The position numbers and the translations under genes are program-made. The notes under the pieces were generated by a model. The model was not told the DNA's origin. It saw only the letters and a list, made by a program, of their open reading frames with translations, and searched no databases. From Novosphingobium piscinae (lineage in GTDB: Bacteria > Pseudomonadota > Alphaproteobacteria > Sphingomonadales > Sphingomonadaceae): a stretch of 64,000 bases of DNA. Each line of letters starts with the position of its first letter. Position 1 is the first letter of the stretch. The stretch spans positions 1 to 64,000 of the forward strand of contig NZ_JACLAX010000003.1 in NCBI RefSeq assembly GCF_014230355.1. Direction: 5' to 3'. Below are positions 16,509 through 24,865 of this stretch, piece by piece.

Positions 16509-17635
16509 AGCAGGACGAGCTGGTCGCGGTGGACCACGGCCGAGCGCGGGGCATAGCCGAGCAGCGCGGCCTGCGCGCTGGTGTGCGTGCCGATCAGGCG
16601 CGCGCATTCGGCGGCGTCGTATTCGGACAGGCCGTGGGCAAGGACCGCCCCGTCCGGGCCGGCAATCGCCACGGCATCGCCGCGGGCGAAGTCGCCGGCG
16701 ACGGCCACGACCCCCTTGGCGAGCAGGCTGGCCCCGCCAGCCAGCGCCCGCGCCGCGCCGGCATCGACCGTCAGGCTGCCCTTGAGGCGCAGCCGCCCCC
16801 CCAGCCAGGCCTTGCGCGCGCCGGCCTTGCGGCGCGGCAGGAACAGCGTGCCGATCCCCTCGGTGACGACCCGCGCGACCGGCGCCGGGTGGGTGCCATT
16901 GCCGATCACCAGCGCGATCCCGGCACGCTCGGCGATCTCGGCGGCCTGGAGCTTCGAGGTCATCCCGCCCGAGCCCAGCCCCGAGGCCGAGCCCCCATCG
17001 GCCATCGCGCGGATGTCCGGGGTCACGCCATGCACCACTGGCAGGCGCACTGCAGCGGGATCGGCCGGGTTGCGATCGTAGAGCCCGTCGACATCGGACA
17101 GCAGCAGCACTGCGCTCGCCCGCGCCGCCTGCGCCACCCGCGCGGCGAGACGGTCGTTGTCGCCAAAGCGGATCTCCTCGGTGGCGACCGAATCGTTCTC
17201 GTTGATCACCGGCACCGCGCCGGCGTCGAGCAGGCGGCCCAGCGTCGCGGTGGCGTTGAGGTAGCGGCGGCGATCCTCGAGGTCCTCGAGCGTCAGCAGC
17301 AGCTGCGCCGCGGTCAGGCCGTGCGCGCCGAGCAGGTCGGCCCACAGCCCGGACAGCGCGATCTGCCCCACCGCGGCGGCGGCCTGGGCATCGGCCAGGC
17401 TGCCCCGCCCGCCCTTGTCGAGCCCCAGCGTGCGCGCGCCCAGCGCGATCGCACCCGAGCTGACCACGATCACGTCCTGCCCGCGCGCGCGCGCCGCGGC
17501 GAGTTCACCGACCAGACCTTCCATCCAGGCCCGGCGCGGACCGTCCGGCGCGACCAGCAGCGCCGAGCCGACCTTGACGACAAGGCGGGGGCAGCGGGCC
17601 GGATCGGCGAGGTCAGGGAGCGCGTTGATCTGCAT
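16505..17635 (-). CDS. proB: Glutamate 5-kinase
   Basis: This 376-residue protein has an amino-acid-kinase domain (about 15-255) followed by a PUA domain (about 280-365). Landmarks are VVKVGSALL, VSSGAIALGARTLGL, GQIALSGLW, INENDSVATEEIRFGDND (glutamate and Mg binding), LLLSDVDGLYDRNP, and GGMTSKLQAA with the ATP-site lysine. It phosphorylates glutamate to gamma-glutamyl phosphate, the first and proline-inhibited step of proline synthesis. The partner proC is at 21.2 kb; proA is not in the window. The start ATG 17635 lies 305 bp downstream of obg, across a REP-like pair. Confidence 0.95.
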   Translation of the reverse strand: MQINALPDLADPARCPRLVVKVGSALLVAPDGPRRAWMEGLVGELAAARARGQDVIVVSSGAIALGARTLGLDKGGRGSLADAQAAAAVGQIALSGLWADLLGAHGLTAAQLLLTLEDLEDRRRYLNATATLGRLLDAGAVPVINENDSVATEEIRFGDNDRLAARVAQAARASAVLLLSDVDGLYDRNPADPAAVRLPVVHGVTPDIRAMADGGSASGLGSGGMTSKLQAAEIAERAGIALVIGNGTHPAPVARVVTEGIGTLFLPRRKAGARKAWLGGRLRLKGSLTVDAGAARALAGGASLLAKGVVAVAGDFARGDAVAIAGPDGAVLAHGLSEYDAAECARLIGTHTSAQAALLGYAPRSAVVHRDQLVLL

Positions 17636-17780
17636 CGGCCCCGGCGCTTAGCGGGTGCGGCGCGGCATGGCAAAGGGGGGTTGAGACGGGCGTTGGGAAT
17701 TCCGGGTCGGTCGATGGCGGAATGCGTCCGCTGCGGCATCGACGCATCGGGTGCACGCCGTTGCGCCAACACCCCCTCCC

Positions 17781-17892
17781 CCGCTCAGCCTGAGCCTGTC
17801 GAAGGCCATGCGCGGCGGAGGGTCTTGGCGCCTGACGCCAGCGCGCAGGGCTGAGGCATCGCGTGGGCTTCGACCAGCTCAGCCTGAGCGGG
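17781..17892. repeat. REP-like inverted pair between obgE and proB
   Basis: Two inverted copies of the REP-like element, 17781-17814 and 17861-17892, are separated by 46 bp. Both contain the core GCTCAGCCTGAGC with TGTCGAAGG or CTTCGACC tails facing inward, the same orientation as the pair near 11.2 kb. The right copy has ACCAGCTC in place of ACAGGCTC. The 305-bp gap (17636-17940) holds nothing else I can support. Confidence 0.85.
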
Positions 17893-17940
17893 CCTGGGTA
17901 GCAGGTCGGCGATTCGGCCGGACCGGCGCCGCCGCTCGCC

Positions 17941-18996
17941 TCAGATCGGCGACCAGGGCGTCTCGTCGGTCTCCTCGCGCTCACCGGCGGGACGTTCGGT
18001 CGCGGTTGCGGCTGGCAGGTAGGCGCTTACCGCATCGAGCAGCGCATCGATTCCCTTGCCGGTCGCGCCCGAAATCGGGAAGACCTCGGCGGCCCCGGCC
18101 GCGATCAGCTCGGCGCTGAACGCCCGGACCAGTTCGGCATCGACCAGATCGATCTTGTTCAGCGCGATCAGCCGCGGCTTGTCGTCGAGCCCGGCGCCAT
18201 AGGCGGCGAGCTCTTCCTCGACGATCTCCATCGCCTCGACCGGATCGGTGCCCTGCACGTCGATCAGGTGAATCAGCACCCGGCAACGCTCGATATGGCC
18301 AAGGAAGCGGTCCCCCACCCCGGCACCATCGGCCGCGCCGGCGATCAGGCCCGGGATGTCGGCCAGCACGAACTCGCGGTCGCGGTGGCGCACCACGCCC
18401 AGCTGCGGGCGCAGCGTGGTGAAGGCATAGTCGCCCACCTTGGCCTTGGTGTTGGTGATCTGGTTGATGAAGGTCGACTTGCCGGCATTGGGCAGGCCGA
18501 CCAGGCCGGTATCGGCCAGCAGCTTGAGCCGCAGCCAGACCCACAGCTCCTCACCGGGGATGCCCGGCTGGTGCTGGCGCGGGGCACGGTTGGTGCTGGT
18601 CTTGTAGCTGGCATTGCCGCGCCCGCCCATTCCGCCCTCGAGCAGCACCACGCGCTGCCCGGCTTCGGTCAGGTCGGCCAGAACGGTCTCGCGGTCCTCG
18701 TCCGAGATGATCTGCGTGCCCACCGGAACCCGGATCACCAGATCCTCGCCGGCCGCGCCGGTGCGGTTCTGGCCCTGCCCGTGGCCACCCCGGGGGGCCT
18801 TGAAATGCTGGGTGTAGCGGAAGTCGATCAGCGTGTTGAGCCCGGCCACCGCCTCGAACACGATATCGCCGCCCTTGCCGCCGTTGCCGCCGTTGGGCCC
18901 GCCATACTGCACGTACTTCTCGCGCCGGAACGCCACGGCTCCGGGACCACCGGAACCCGCGCGAATGTAGATCTTGGCCTGGTCTAGAAAATGCAT
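17941..18996 (-). CDS. obgE: Obg family GTPase
   Basis: This 351-residue GTPase has the glycine-rich Obg fold at about 1-158 (GGDIVFEA, GGHGQGQNRTG, GGMGGRGNASYKTSTNRAP). The Ras-like G domain shows G1 GLPNAGKST at about 166-174, G2 TTLRPQLG, G3 DIPGLI and G4 NKIDL. The carboxy tail is short and acidic (GEREETDETPWSPI); no OCT domain is present. Obg proteins bind the large ribosomal subunit and link ribosome assembly to growth and stringent control; in alphaproteobacteria the homologue (CgtA) is essential. It heads a unit with proB downstream. The start ATG 18996 gives the canonical MHFLDQAKI. Confidence 0.95.
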   Translation of the reverse strand: MHFLDQAKIYIRAGSGGPGAVAFRREKYVQYGGPNGGNGGKGGDIVFEAVAGLNTLIDFRYTQHFKAPRGGHGQGQNRTGAAGEDLVIRVPVGTQIISDEDRETVLADLTEAGQRVVLLEGGMGGRGNASYKTSTNRAPRQHQPGIPGEELWVWLRLKLLADTGLVGLPNAGKSTFINQITNTKAKVGDYAFTTLRPQLGVVRHRDREFVLADIPGLIAGAADGAGVGDRFLGHIERCRVLIHLIDVQGTDPVEAMEIVEEELAAYGAGLDDKPRLIALNKIDLVDAELVRAFSAELIAAGAAEVFPISGATGKGIDALLDAVSAYLPAATATERPAGEREETDETPWSPI

Positions 18997-19032
18997 GGGA
19001 GCGTCGTTAGCCGTTTGTGGTGCGAATGTCGC

Positions 19033-19064
19033 GCGTGGCCTTCGACAAGCTCAGGCTGAGCGGG
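19033..19064. repeat. Solitary REP-like element upstream of obgE
   Basis: One copy of the same element (GGCCTTCGACAAGCTCAGGC then TGAGCGGG) lies between the tRNA-Ala gene and obgE. No inverted partner is found within the 220-bp gap. Confidence 0.8.
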
Positions 19065-19216
19065 GGTGGGACGAGCCAGTGCGCTGGAAACTGGCTCAGC
19101 CCGGAGCGAGAATGGTGCCGATCGAGAACCGGAGCGGAGCGGCCATCGAGGCCGTGAGCACCGGAAGCGCAGAGCGGTGCCGTTCGCAGCCCGGGATGGG
19201 GCAGTTTACAGTGCAC

Positions 19217-19292
<76 letters not shown>

Positions 19293-19408
19293 GTTCCAGT
19301 GCGAGTGCGAACCGGTGGACAAGCCCCCGGTACGCGGGAGCGGCCCCCTTAGCGAAGCGGGCCACGGAAGAAAAGGCCAAAGTTGCCCGGCCCGCCGGCC
19401 AGTACCGC

Positions 19409-20122
19409 CTACTGCGCGGCCGGCCCGGAGGTGCTGGCCGCGGCAGCCGAGGCCGTGGCGCCATACTTCGTGGTCCAGCCCGCCAGCTCGGTGCGATAGG
19501 CGTCGTAACGGCGGAAGAAATCGTCGAACACCACCTCGATCGCGGGCAGGCTGCGCTGGGCGAAGCCCTCCAGCTCGGCCGGCTTGATCAGCAAGGCGTC
19601 GCGGCTGACCGCCAGCACCGCGGTGCAGAAATCGGCCATCGTCGGCGGCAGGGCGAAGTGGTTGTAGACCTCGGTCATGTAGCGCTCGCGCGGGACGACG
19701 AAGCCGGACCCGTACTTGCCCTTGAACTCGGCATCGATCGTCTTGTTGGCCTTGGCCAGACCCTTGTCGTGGGCCTTCAGGAAGGCGCGATAGTTCGGCA
19801 CGATCTCGGCATGATCGGCGGCCCGGCAGTTGAGCGCGGCGACGTTGTAGGCCGAGCGCAGGTTCCACACGGTCTGCGCCGGGGTGATGTTGCGATTGAC
19901 GCTGTAGCGCAGTCCCGCGGCGTCGACCGGCGGGACCACCAGGTTGGGGGAAGCGCCGTTGGGCGGAGTCGGCCGCGGCGGGATGACCACGGCCACCGGA
20001 GGCGGCGGCGGAGGGGGCAGCGGCGCGGGCGGCGGGGCCTCGGGTCCGCAGCCGGCCAGCAGCAACAGCCCAACCAGCGTGGCGGCAGCAAGGCCGCGGC
20101 CCCGTGTGCGTTCGTGAATCAT
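19409..20122 (-). CDS. Uncharacterised lipoprotein
   Basis: This 237-residue protein starts at ATG 20122 with a lipoprotein signal: basic MIHERTRGR, hydrophobic LAAATLVGLLLLAGC, and the lipobox LLAGC with the cysteine at 25. A proline-rich spacer of about 30 residues (PPPAPLPPPPPPP) follows, then a helical domain of about 160 residues with conserved-looking NVAALNCR, YRAFLKAHDKGLAKAN and RERYMTEVYNHFALPP. It does not match a family I can name. The spacer suggests the globular part stands away from the membrane. It lies downstream of the BI-1 gene, behind a terminator, and upstream of the tRNA. Confidence 0.75.
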   Translation of the reverse strand: MIHERTRGRGLAAATLVGLLLLAGCGPEAPPPAPLPPPPPPPVAVVIPPRPTPPNGASPNLVVPPVDAAGLRYSVNRNITPAQTVWNLRSAYNVAALNCRAADHAEIVPNYRAFLKAHDKGLAKANKTIDAEFKGKYGSGFVVPRERYMTEVYNHFALPPTMADFCTAVLAVSRDALLIKPAELEGFAQRSLPAIEVVFDDFFRRYDAYRTELAGWTTKYGATASAAAASTSGPAAQ

Positions 20123-20200
20123 GTCCCCAACTCTTTCCTGCTCGTGCCGCGACAGCCGCGCTGCCGGGATCTCGGGTCAACGCTTATCCCGCGAACCGGC

Positions 20201-20240
20201 AAAATAAAATGCCCGGCGAGCGGGTTGCGCGCGCCGGGCA
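20201..20240 (-). terminator. Rho-independent terminator of the BI-1 family gene
   Basis: On the minus strand an 8-bp GC stem (TGCCCGGC/GCCGGGCA, 20210-20217 with 20233-20240) is followed by TTTATTTT (20201-20209). It lies 28 bp past the BI-1 stop, ending that transcript before the lipoprotein gene. Confidence 0.85.
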
Positions 20241-20268
20241 GTTCGGTTGGTCGTACGTACAGGTGCGA

Positions 20269-21009
20269 TCAGCGGCGATCGCCGAGCAGCTGCAGCAGGA
20301 AGGTGAACATGTTGATGAAGTCGAGGTAGAGGCTCAGCGCCCCCATGACCGCTGCCTTGCCGGCGAAATCGGTCCCCGCGACATACTGGTACATGCCCTT
20401 GATCCGCTGGGTGTCATAGGCGGTCAGGCCGGCGAAGATCAGCACGCCGAGCAGCGAGATCGCCAGACCCAGACCCTGCGACGGCCAGATCATGTTGATG
20501 ATCATCGCGGCCAGCAGGCCCCACACGCCCATGATCAGGAAGCTGCCGAAGCCCGACAGGTCCTTCTTGGTGGTGTAGCCGACCAGGCTCAGCCCGGCGA
20601 AACCCGCCGCGGTGGCGAAGAAGGTCGAGGCGATCGAGGGGCCGGTGTAGACGAAGAAGATCGACGACAGCGACAGGCCCATGGCCACGCTGAAGGCCCA
20701 GAACAGGCTCTTGATCGTGCTGGTGCTCATCCGGTTGAGACCGAAGTTCATTGCCAGCACGAAACCCAGCGGGGCCAGTGCGATCAGCCAGCGCAGCGGG
20801 GTCGCGAAAACCGCCGCGGCCGCGCCCGATGAGGCGAAGACCAGCGCGACGATGCCCGAGAGCAGCACGCCCGAGGCCATGTAGTTGTAGATCGACAGCA
20901 TGTACCGGCGCAGACCCATGTCATAGGTCGCCGTCCGGTTCGCCGGGTTCAGGCTCGGGGACGCGCCGAAGCCCGTCCGGGTGGGCTGAGGGTCGTTCCA
21001 GTTTGCCAT
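20269..21009 (-). CDS. Bax inhibitor-1 / YccA family membrane protein
   Basis: This 246-residue protein starts at ATG 21009 (MANWNDPQPT); an ATG 18 bp upstream is also in frame but leaves no ribosome site. There are seven hydrophobic segments, the first after YMLSIYNYMASGVLL. The BI-1 signatures are FVYTGPSIASTFFATA, GYTTKKDLSGFGSFLIMG and the C-terminal TAYDTQRIKGMY with the aspartate proposed to control the ion path. Relatives form pH-sensitive calcium leak channels or, as YccA, interact with FtsH. Placement in the inner membrane is secure; the exact role here is not known. It is single-gene, with its own terminator. Confidence 0.92.
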   Translation of the reverse strand: MANWNDPQPTRTGFGASPSLNPANRTATYDMGLRRYMLSIYNYMASGVLLSGIVALVFASSGAAAAVFATPLRWLIALAPLGFVLAMNFGLNRMSTSTIKSLFWAFSVAMGLSLSSIFFVYTGPSIASTFFATAAGFAGLSLVGYTTKKDLSGFGSFLIMGVWGLLAAMIINMIWPSQGLGLAISLLGVLIFAGLTAYDTQRIKGMYQYVAGTDFAGKAAVMGALSLYLDFINMFTFLLQLLGDRR

Positions 21010-21188
21010 TGTCAGCTCTTGCTCCAAGTCAGGTCCGGAAGTGGACCGATGATGGGAATATCGCCCTTCACCCCTAACGATTCAAGAACAACCGGCGAAG
21101 CCATTTGTGACAAAATGTGTCGGAGCATCGCGGGCCGTGGTGGCGACCGCTAGGGATGCGCCGCGCAACAGCCGCGGCCAAGGTCGTC
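21010..21188. other. Intergenic region upstream of the BI-1 gene
   Basis: These 179 bp hold the BI-1 promoter region and the tail beyond proC. No reliable promoter box, hairpin or repeat was recognised. Confidence 0.35.
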
Positions 21189-21989
21189 CTACCCCGCCGT
21201 CCGCGCTTCCTCGCTCATTTCCACGCTGCGATCGTGCGCGGCGCGCAGGGTGTCGGTCATCAGCGCAAGCAGCCGGTCCTCCGCATCGAGCACGTTCATG
21301 CCCGCGCGGGTGGTGCCGCCGGGGCTGGCAACGCGGTCGGCGAGGTTGCCGGGCGAATGCTCGGAGGCGGCGGCAAGTGCGGCGGCACCCTCCACCATCG
21401 CCAGTGCCAGCCGATCGGCCTGATCGCGCGGCAGGCCCAAGGCGGCCGCGCCGCCCGCCAGCGCATCGATGACACGGTAGACGAAGGCCGGGCCGGAGCC
21501 GGCGAGCGCGGTGACGAGATGCATCGTCTGTTCGTCGACCAGCCATTCGGCCTGGCCGAGCGGGGCCATCAGGCGATCGACCGCGGCGCGGTCGGCCGCG
21601 CTCACCTCGCCCACCAGTCCGATCGGCGACTTGCCCAGCGCCACAGCCAGATTGGGCATCACCCGAACAATGCCGCGGGCACGCGGGAAGCGCGCGCGCA
21701 GGGTCGCCAGCTCGACCCCGGCGAGGATCGAGAGCACCACCGTGCCCTCGCCTGCCAGCGGCTCGAGCCCCGGAGCGATCGCGGCGAACTGCTGCGGCTT
21801 GAAGCCCAGCAGCAGCATGTCGAACGGGGCCTCATCGGCGGGCGCGCTGCGCAGCAGGCGAACCCCGTCGGGCGCCGCGGCGAGCTGGGGATCGACCACC
21901 GTGAAGCTGGTCGCGGGCATCCCGCCGGCAAGCCAGCCAGCCAGCATCGCCCCGCCCATGTTGCCACAGCCCAGCTGGAGCAGGCGCAT
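21189..21989 (-). CDS. proC: Pyrroline-5-carboxylate reductase
   Basis: This 266-residue protein uses ATG 21989 (MRLLQLGCGNMGGAMLAGWL), which starts exactly at the Rossmann GxGxMG motif. The C-terminal dimerisation half has the family stretch VTALAGSGPAFVYRVIDAL and ends in LADRVASPGGTTRAGM, the ProC signature. It reduces pyrroline-5-carboxylate to proline with NAD(P)H and completes the pathway begun by proB at 17 kb. It starts 5 bp after the ybjN-like stop, so the two are one unit. The length matches the family (about 260-280). Confidence 0.94.
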   Translation of the reverse strand: MRLLQLGCGNMGGAMLAGWLAGGMPATSFTVVDPQLAAAPDGVRLLRSAPADEAPFDMLLLGFKPQQFAAIAPGLEPLAGEGTVVLSILAGVELATLRARFPRARGIVRVMPNLAVALGKSPIGLVGEVSAADRAAVDRLMAPLGQAEWLVDEQTMHLVTALAGSGPAFVYRVIDALAGGAAALGLPRDQADRLALAMVEGAAALAAASEHSPGNLADRVASPGGTTRAGMNVLDAEDRLLALMTDTLRAAHDRSVEMSEEARTAG

Positions 21990-21994
21990 GCCGC

Positions 21995-22504
21995 TCAGGC
22001 CTCGCCCGCGGCGTCGACCAGCGCGCTGGCGAGGGCTTCGGCCGGGGTCTTGTCGCCCCACAGGATGAACTGGAAGGCGGGATAGAACCGGTCGCACTCG
22101 TCCACCGCGGCCTCGACCGCGGTCTGCGCCTGGGCGATCGAGAGCAGGCCCTCGTCGCCAAGCATCAGCGCATGGCGATACAGCAGGACCATGCCGTTCG
22201 ACCACACGTCGAAGTGGCCCAGCCACATCTGCTCATTGACCAGCGCCAGCACCTCGAACATCGCGGCGCGCTTGTCCTCGGGCACGCGGATGTCCGGCAG
22301 GCACAGCAGCTGCAGCACGTGATCCTCGCGCCGCCAGATCCCGCGCACCTGGTACTTGGCCCAGGAGCCCTGGACCTCGCCGGTCAGCTCGTCGTCGCCC
22401 ACGTACTCGTAGGGCCAGCCCCGGGCCTCGAAGAGCGAGGCCAGCATGTCGACAGGGGCAGCATCGTCGTCGTCGCGTTCCATGTCGTTCTGAACGGTCC
22501 TCAC
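21995..22504 (-). CDS. YbjN family protein (type III secretion chaperone-like fold)
   Basis: I place the start at GTG 22504, because AGGAG lies 5 nt before it; ATG 22483 (MERDDDD) is the alternative and would give 162 rather than 169 residues. The body DMLASLFEARGWPYEYVGDDELTGEVQGSW, LLCLPDIRVPEDKRAAMFEVLALVNEQMWLGHFDVW and MVLLYRHAL is the alphaproteobacterial YbjN domain. This has the fold of type III secretion chaperones but no secretion link. YbjN proteins affect motility and stress responses through unknown contacts. The constant pairing with proC in this group is of position only. Confidence 0.85.
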   Translation of the reverse strand: MRTVQNDMERDDDDAAPVDMLASLFEARGWPYEYVGDDELTGEVQGSWAKYQVRGIWRREDHVLQLLCLPDIRVPEDKRAAMFEVLALVNEQMWLGHFDVWSNGMVLLYRHALMLGDEGLLSIAQAQTAVEAAVDECDRFYPAFQFILWGDKTPAEALASALVDAAGEA

Positions 22505-22670
22505 ATCTACTCCTGTCGGCTCCCGGCGCGAGCGGTTCGGAACCGGGCCACGGATGGATGCTTCCACACGGCACTCAGCGACAATCCACCCTGGTCGCTT
22601 GCCTGCGCAAAACTCGACAAGCCTGTTTACAAGGTGTGGAAAAGCTGGGGGTTCCGCCGGAGCCGGCCGG

Positions 22671-24713
22671 TCACAGGTCGTCAACCACCTGCCCGGCCGG
22701 GCTGGTCCACTGGAAGGCGTCAAGACCGGCTTTTTTTACTTTGGAAAGAAAGGCTTGCGCCTGGGCCTCGGAGCCGAAGGGGCCGGTCAGCAGGCGGTTG
22801 GTGCGGCCCCAGTCGGAGGTCAGCCCGGACTTGCCGCGGAACAGGTCGGGGTGTTCGCGCACCAGCTCCTTCCAGGTGAAGGCGAGCGCCCCCGGGTTCC
22901 GCCCGGTGCCGACCTGCACCCAGATGCGGCTGGGATGGACCGGCTTGGGCGGCTCGACCGGCTTGGGCTTGGCCGCCGGCAGCTTGCGGACATCGACCGC
23001 GCCGGGCGCCGGAGCGACCGGACCCTGCGGCACCGCCAGATCGGCGAAGGCATCGGCCAGCGCGCGCCGGGCGGGCTGTGGCCGCGCCGCCGGAGCGGGC
23101 ACCGACGCGGGCGCCGACGCGGGCGTCGAAGGAAGGGGTGTGGCATTCGCGGCCGCCGCGGGCGGCGCCACGGCCACGCGGGGACCTTCGCCCAGCGTGG
23201 TCGGCGGCGGCGCTGCCGGGACCGGGGCCGGGGCAGCGGTCACGACCGGCGCCGCCGGGACCGGGGCCGGCGTGGGAGCCTGGGTAGCCGGCGCCGACGC
23301 GACCGGAGCCGGCTCGGGCGGACGAGCGGGATCGAGTCGCGCAAGGTCGAAGCCGCCGCCAGCGGCGAGCACGGGGCGGGTGCCTGCCGCCGCAGGGGGC
23401 GCTGCCGGAGCGCGTGCGGCCGGTGCGGTTGCCGAGGGCACGGGCGCGGAGGGGGCCGGTGCGGTCGCGCGCGGCGGGGCAGCCGCGATGGTCACCGCCG
23501 GACGGCCCGACTGCACCACTTCGGTCGCGGGCGGTGGCGGGGTCCGCGCAGCCGGGATGGCCGGCGCGGCGGCCAGCGCCGGTGCAGGCCGCGCGGGGGA
23601 CGGTGCGGCGGGAACCGGCGCGGCTGAAGCGGGCGTCACCGGTGCCAGTTCGCGCGCGCCCGACTGGGCCGGGGCCGGCTGCGACCGCGGCGCAGGCTGC
23701 ACGACGGTTGCCACAGCCAGCGGCGGCGCGGGATCAACCTGCCGGGTGGGCATGGGTTCCGGCGGCGCACTGCGCGGAGTGGCGGCGGCCAGGCTGGGCG
23801 CCGGTTCGCTGCCGCGGCGGCGATCATCGCGGCGGTTGTCCTGACGGGTGCGGCCCAGCGGCTTGCCGGCCGGGACCATCGCCGTCTCGGCCACGGCCAC
23901 GCGCTTGGGCGGGGCATAGAGCGCGACGCGGGGATCATCGCGGCCGATCTCGGCGGCCCGGGGAAAGCGGCCGAAATTGGCGGCGGCAGCCTGTTGCGCC
24001 GCCGTCAGCCGCGGCATGTAGCGCAGATAGGGGGCGATGCTCTGCGCCATCTCGTCAGGCATCGTCTGATCGGCGATCGCGATCGCCTCCTCGGGCTTCT
24101 GCAGAATCGCGAGGGCGAAGGCGCGGGTGCGCCACGCCGCCTTGTCCTGGCGCTGCAGCAGAGGGGCGAGGGTCAGCTCCATTCCCGCCCGGTCACCGGC
24201 GATCGCCTGGCTGAGCGCGAGCCGCCGCAGCGTCTCGTCCTCGGGCTGGGCAGCCAGGGCCTCGCGATAGTAGCGCTGGGCCGTGGCATTGTCGCCGACC
24301 AGATCGTAGGCGAGGCCGCGGTCCGACAGCAGCAGGGGATCGAGCGAGCCGGCCTTGTCGGCCTCGGCAAACAGCGGAATCGCATCGTAGGGGTTTTCGC
24401 TGCGCACCATGGCCCCGGCCAGCCCGGCCTTGACCCGCATGTTGTTGGGCGAAAGCTGGTCGGCGCGCGCGAAGAACCCGATCGCGGCATCGATGTCGCC
24501 CATGCCCAGCGCGGCCTTGCCCGCATCGATCAGCGCATCGAGGTCCTTGGGATCGCGACCCAGCCGGGCCAGCGCGGTATTCAGCGCCTGGCTGGCCGAG
24601 ACCCGCGGAAGCGGCTGGACCACCGGCTGGGCCAGGCCCGGCACCACCGCCAGGAGGGCGGCGGCCCCGCCCAGCACCACGGCCAGGCGCCGCAGTCCAC
24701 TGCCACGTTGCAT
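22671..24713 (-). CDS. TPR and SPOR domain envelope protein
   Basis: I chose ATG 24713 (MQRGSGLRRLAVVLGGAAALL), which begins a normal signal peptide and has GGAAG five bases upstream; two in-frame ATGs upstream (24746, 24767) are possible. The 680 residues comprise tetratricopeptide-like helices at about 40-230, a very long Ala/Pro-rich low-complexity region at about 290-580, and a C-terminal SPOR domain from about 600 (IWVQVGTG...FGSEAQAQAFLSKVKKAGLDAF). SPOR domains bind denuded glycans of septal peptidoglycan, so the protein is likely drawn to the division site. Its place right after ftsZ supports a septal role. Confidence 0.82.
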   Translation of the reverse strand: MQRGSGLRRLAVVLGGAAALLAVVPGLAQPVVQPLPRVSASQALNTALARLGRDPKDLDALIDAGKAALGMGDIDAAIGFFARADQLSPNNMRVKAGLAGAMVRSENPYDAIPLFAEADKAGSLDPLLLSDRGLAYDLVGDNATAQRYYREALAAQPEDETLRRLALSQAIAGDRAGMELTLAPLLQRQDKAAWRTRAFALAILQKPEEAIAIADQTMPDEMAQSIAPYLRYMPRLTAAQQAAAANFGRFPRAAEIGRDDPRVALYAPPKRVAVAETAMVPAGKPLGRTRQDNRRDDRRRGSEPAPSLAAATPRSAPPEPMPTRQVDPAPPLAVATVVQPAPRSQPAPAQSGARELAPVTPASAAPVPAAPSPARPAPALAAAPAIPAARTPPPPATEVVQSGRPAVTIAAAPPRATAPAPSAPVPSATAPAARAPAAPPAAAGTRPVLAAGGGFDLARLDPARPPEPAPVASAPATQAPTPAPVPAAPVVTAAPAPVPAAPPPTTLGEGPRVAVAPPAAAANATPLPSTPASAPASVPAPAARPQPARRALADAFADLAVPQGPVAPAPGAVDVRKLPAAKPKPVEPPKPVHPSRIWVQVGTGRNPGALAFTWKELVREHPDLFRGKSGLTSDWGRTNRLLTGPFGSEAQAQAFLSKVKKAGLDAFQWTSPAGQVVDDL

Positions 24714-24828
24714 CTGCACTTCCCACCGTCTCCGTGCGACCGGCATCGCCTGCTCTTTCAGGGCCATGTTCTGTCAGGCCATCAGCGGCGACAACCGATG
24801 GACGCTATGGCCTGAACCCGACTGGAAT

Positions 24829-24852
24829 GGCCAGCCCCACAGGGGGCCGGCC
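24829..24852 (-). terminator. Probable terminator after ftsZ
   Basis: On the minus strand a 10-bp stem with one G-U pair (GGCCGGCCCC/GGGGCTGGCC) and a CTGT loop follows the ftsZ stop by 13 bp. There is only a weak T-tract (ATTCC), so termination may be partial, allowing some read-through to the SPOR gene. Confidence 0.55.
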
Positions 24853-24865
24853 CGCTCCGTTCGGC

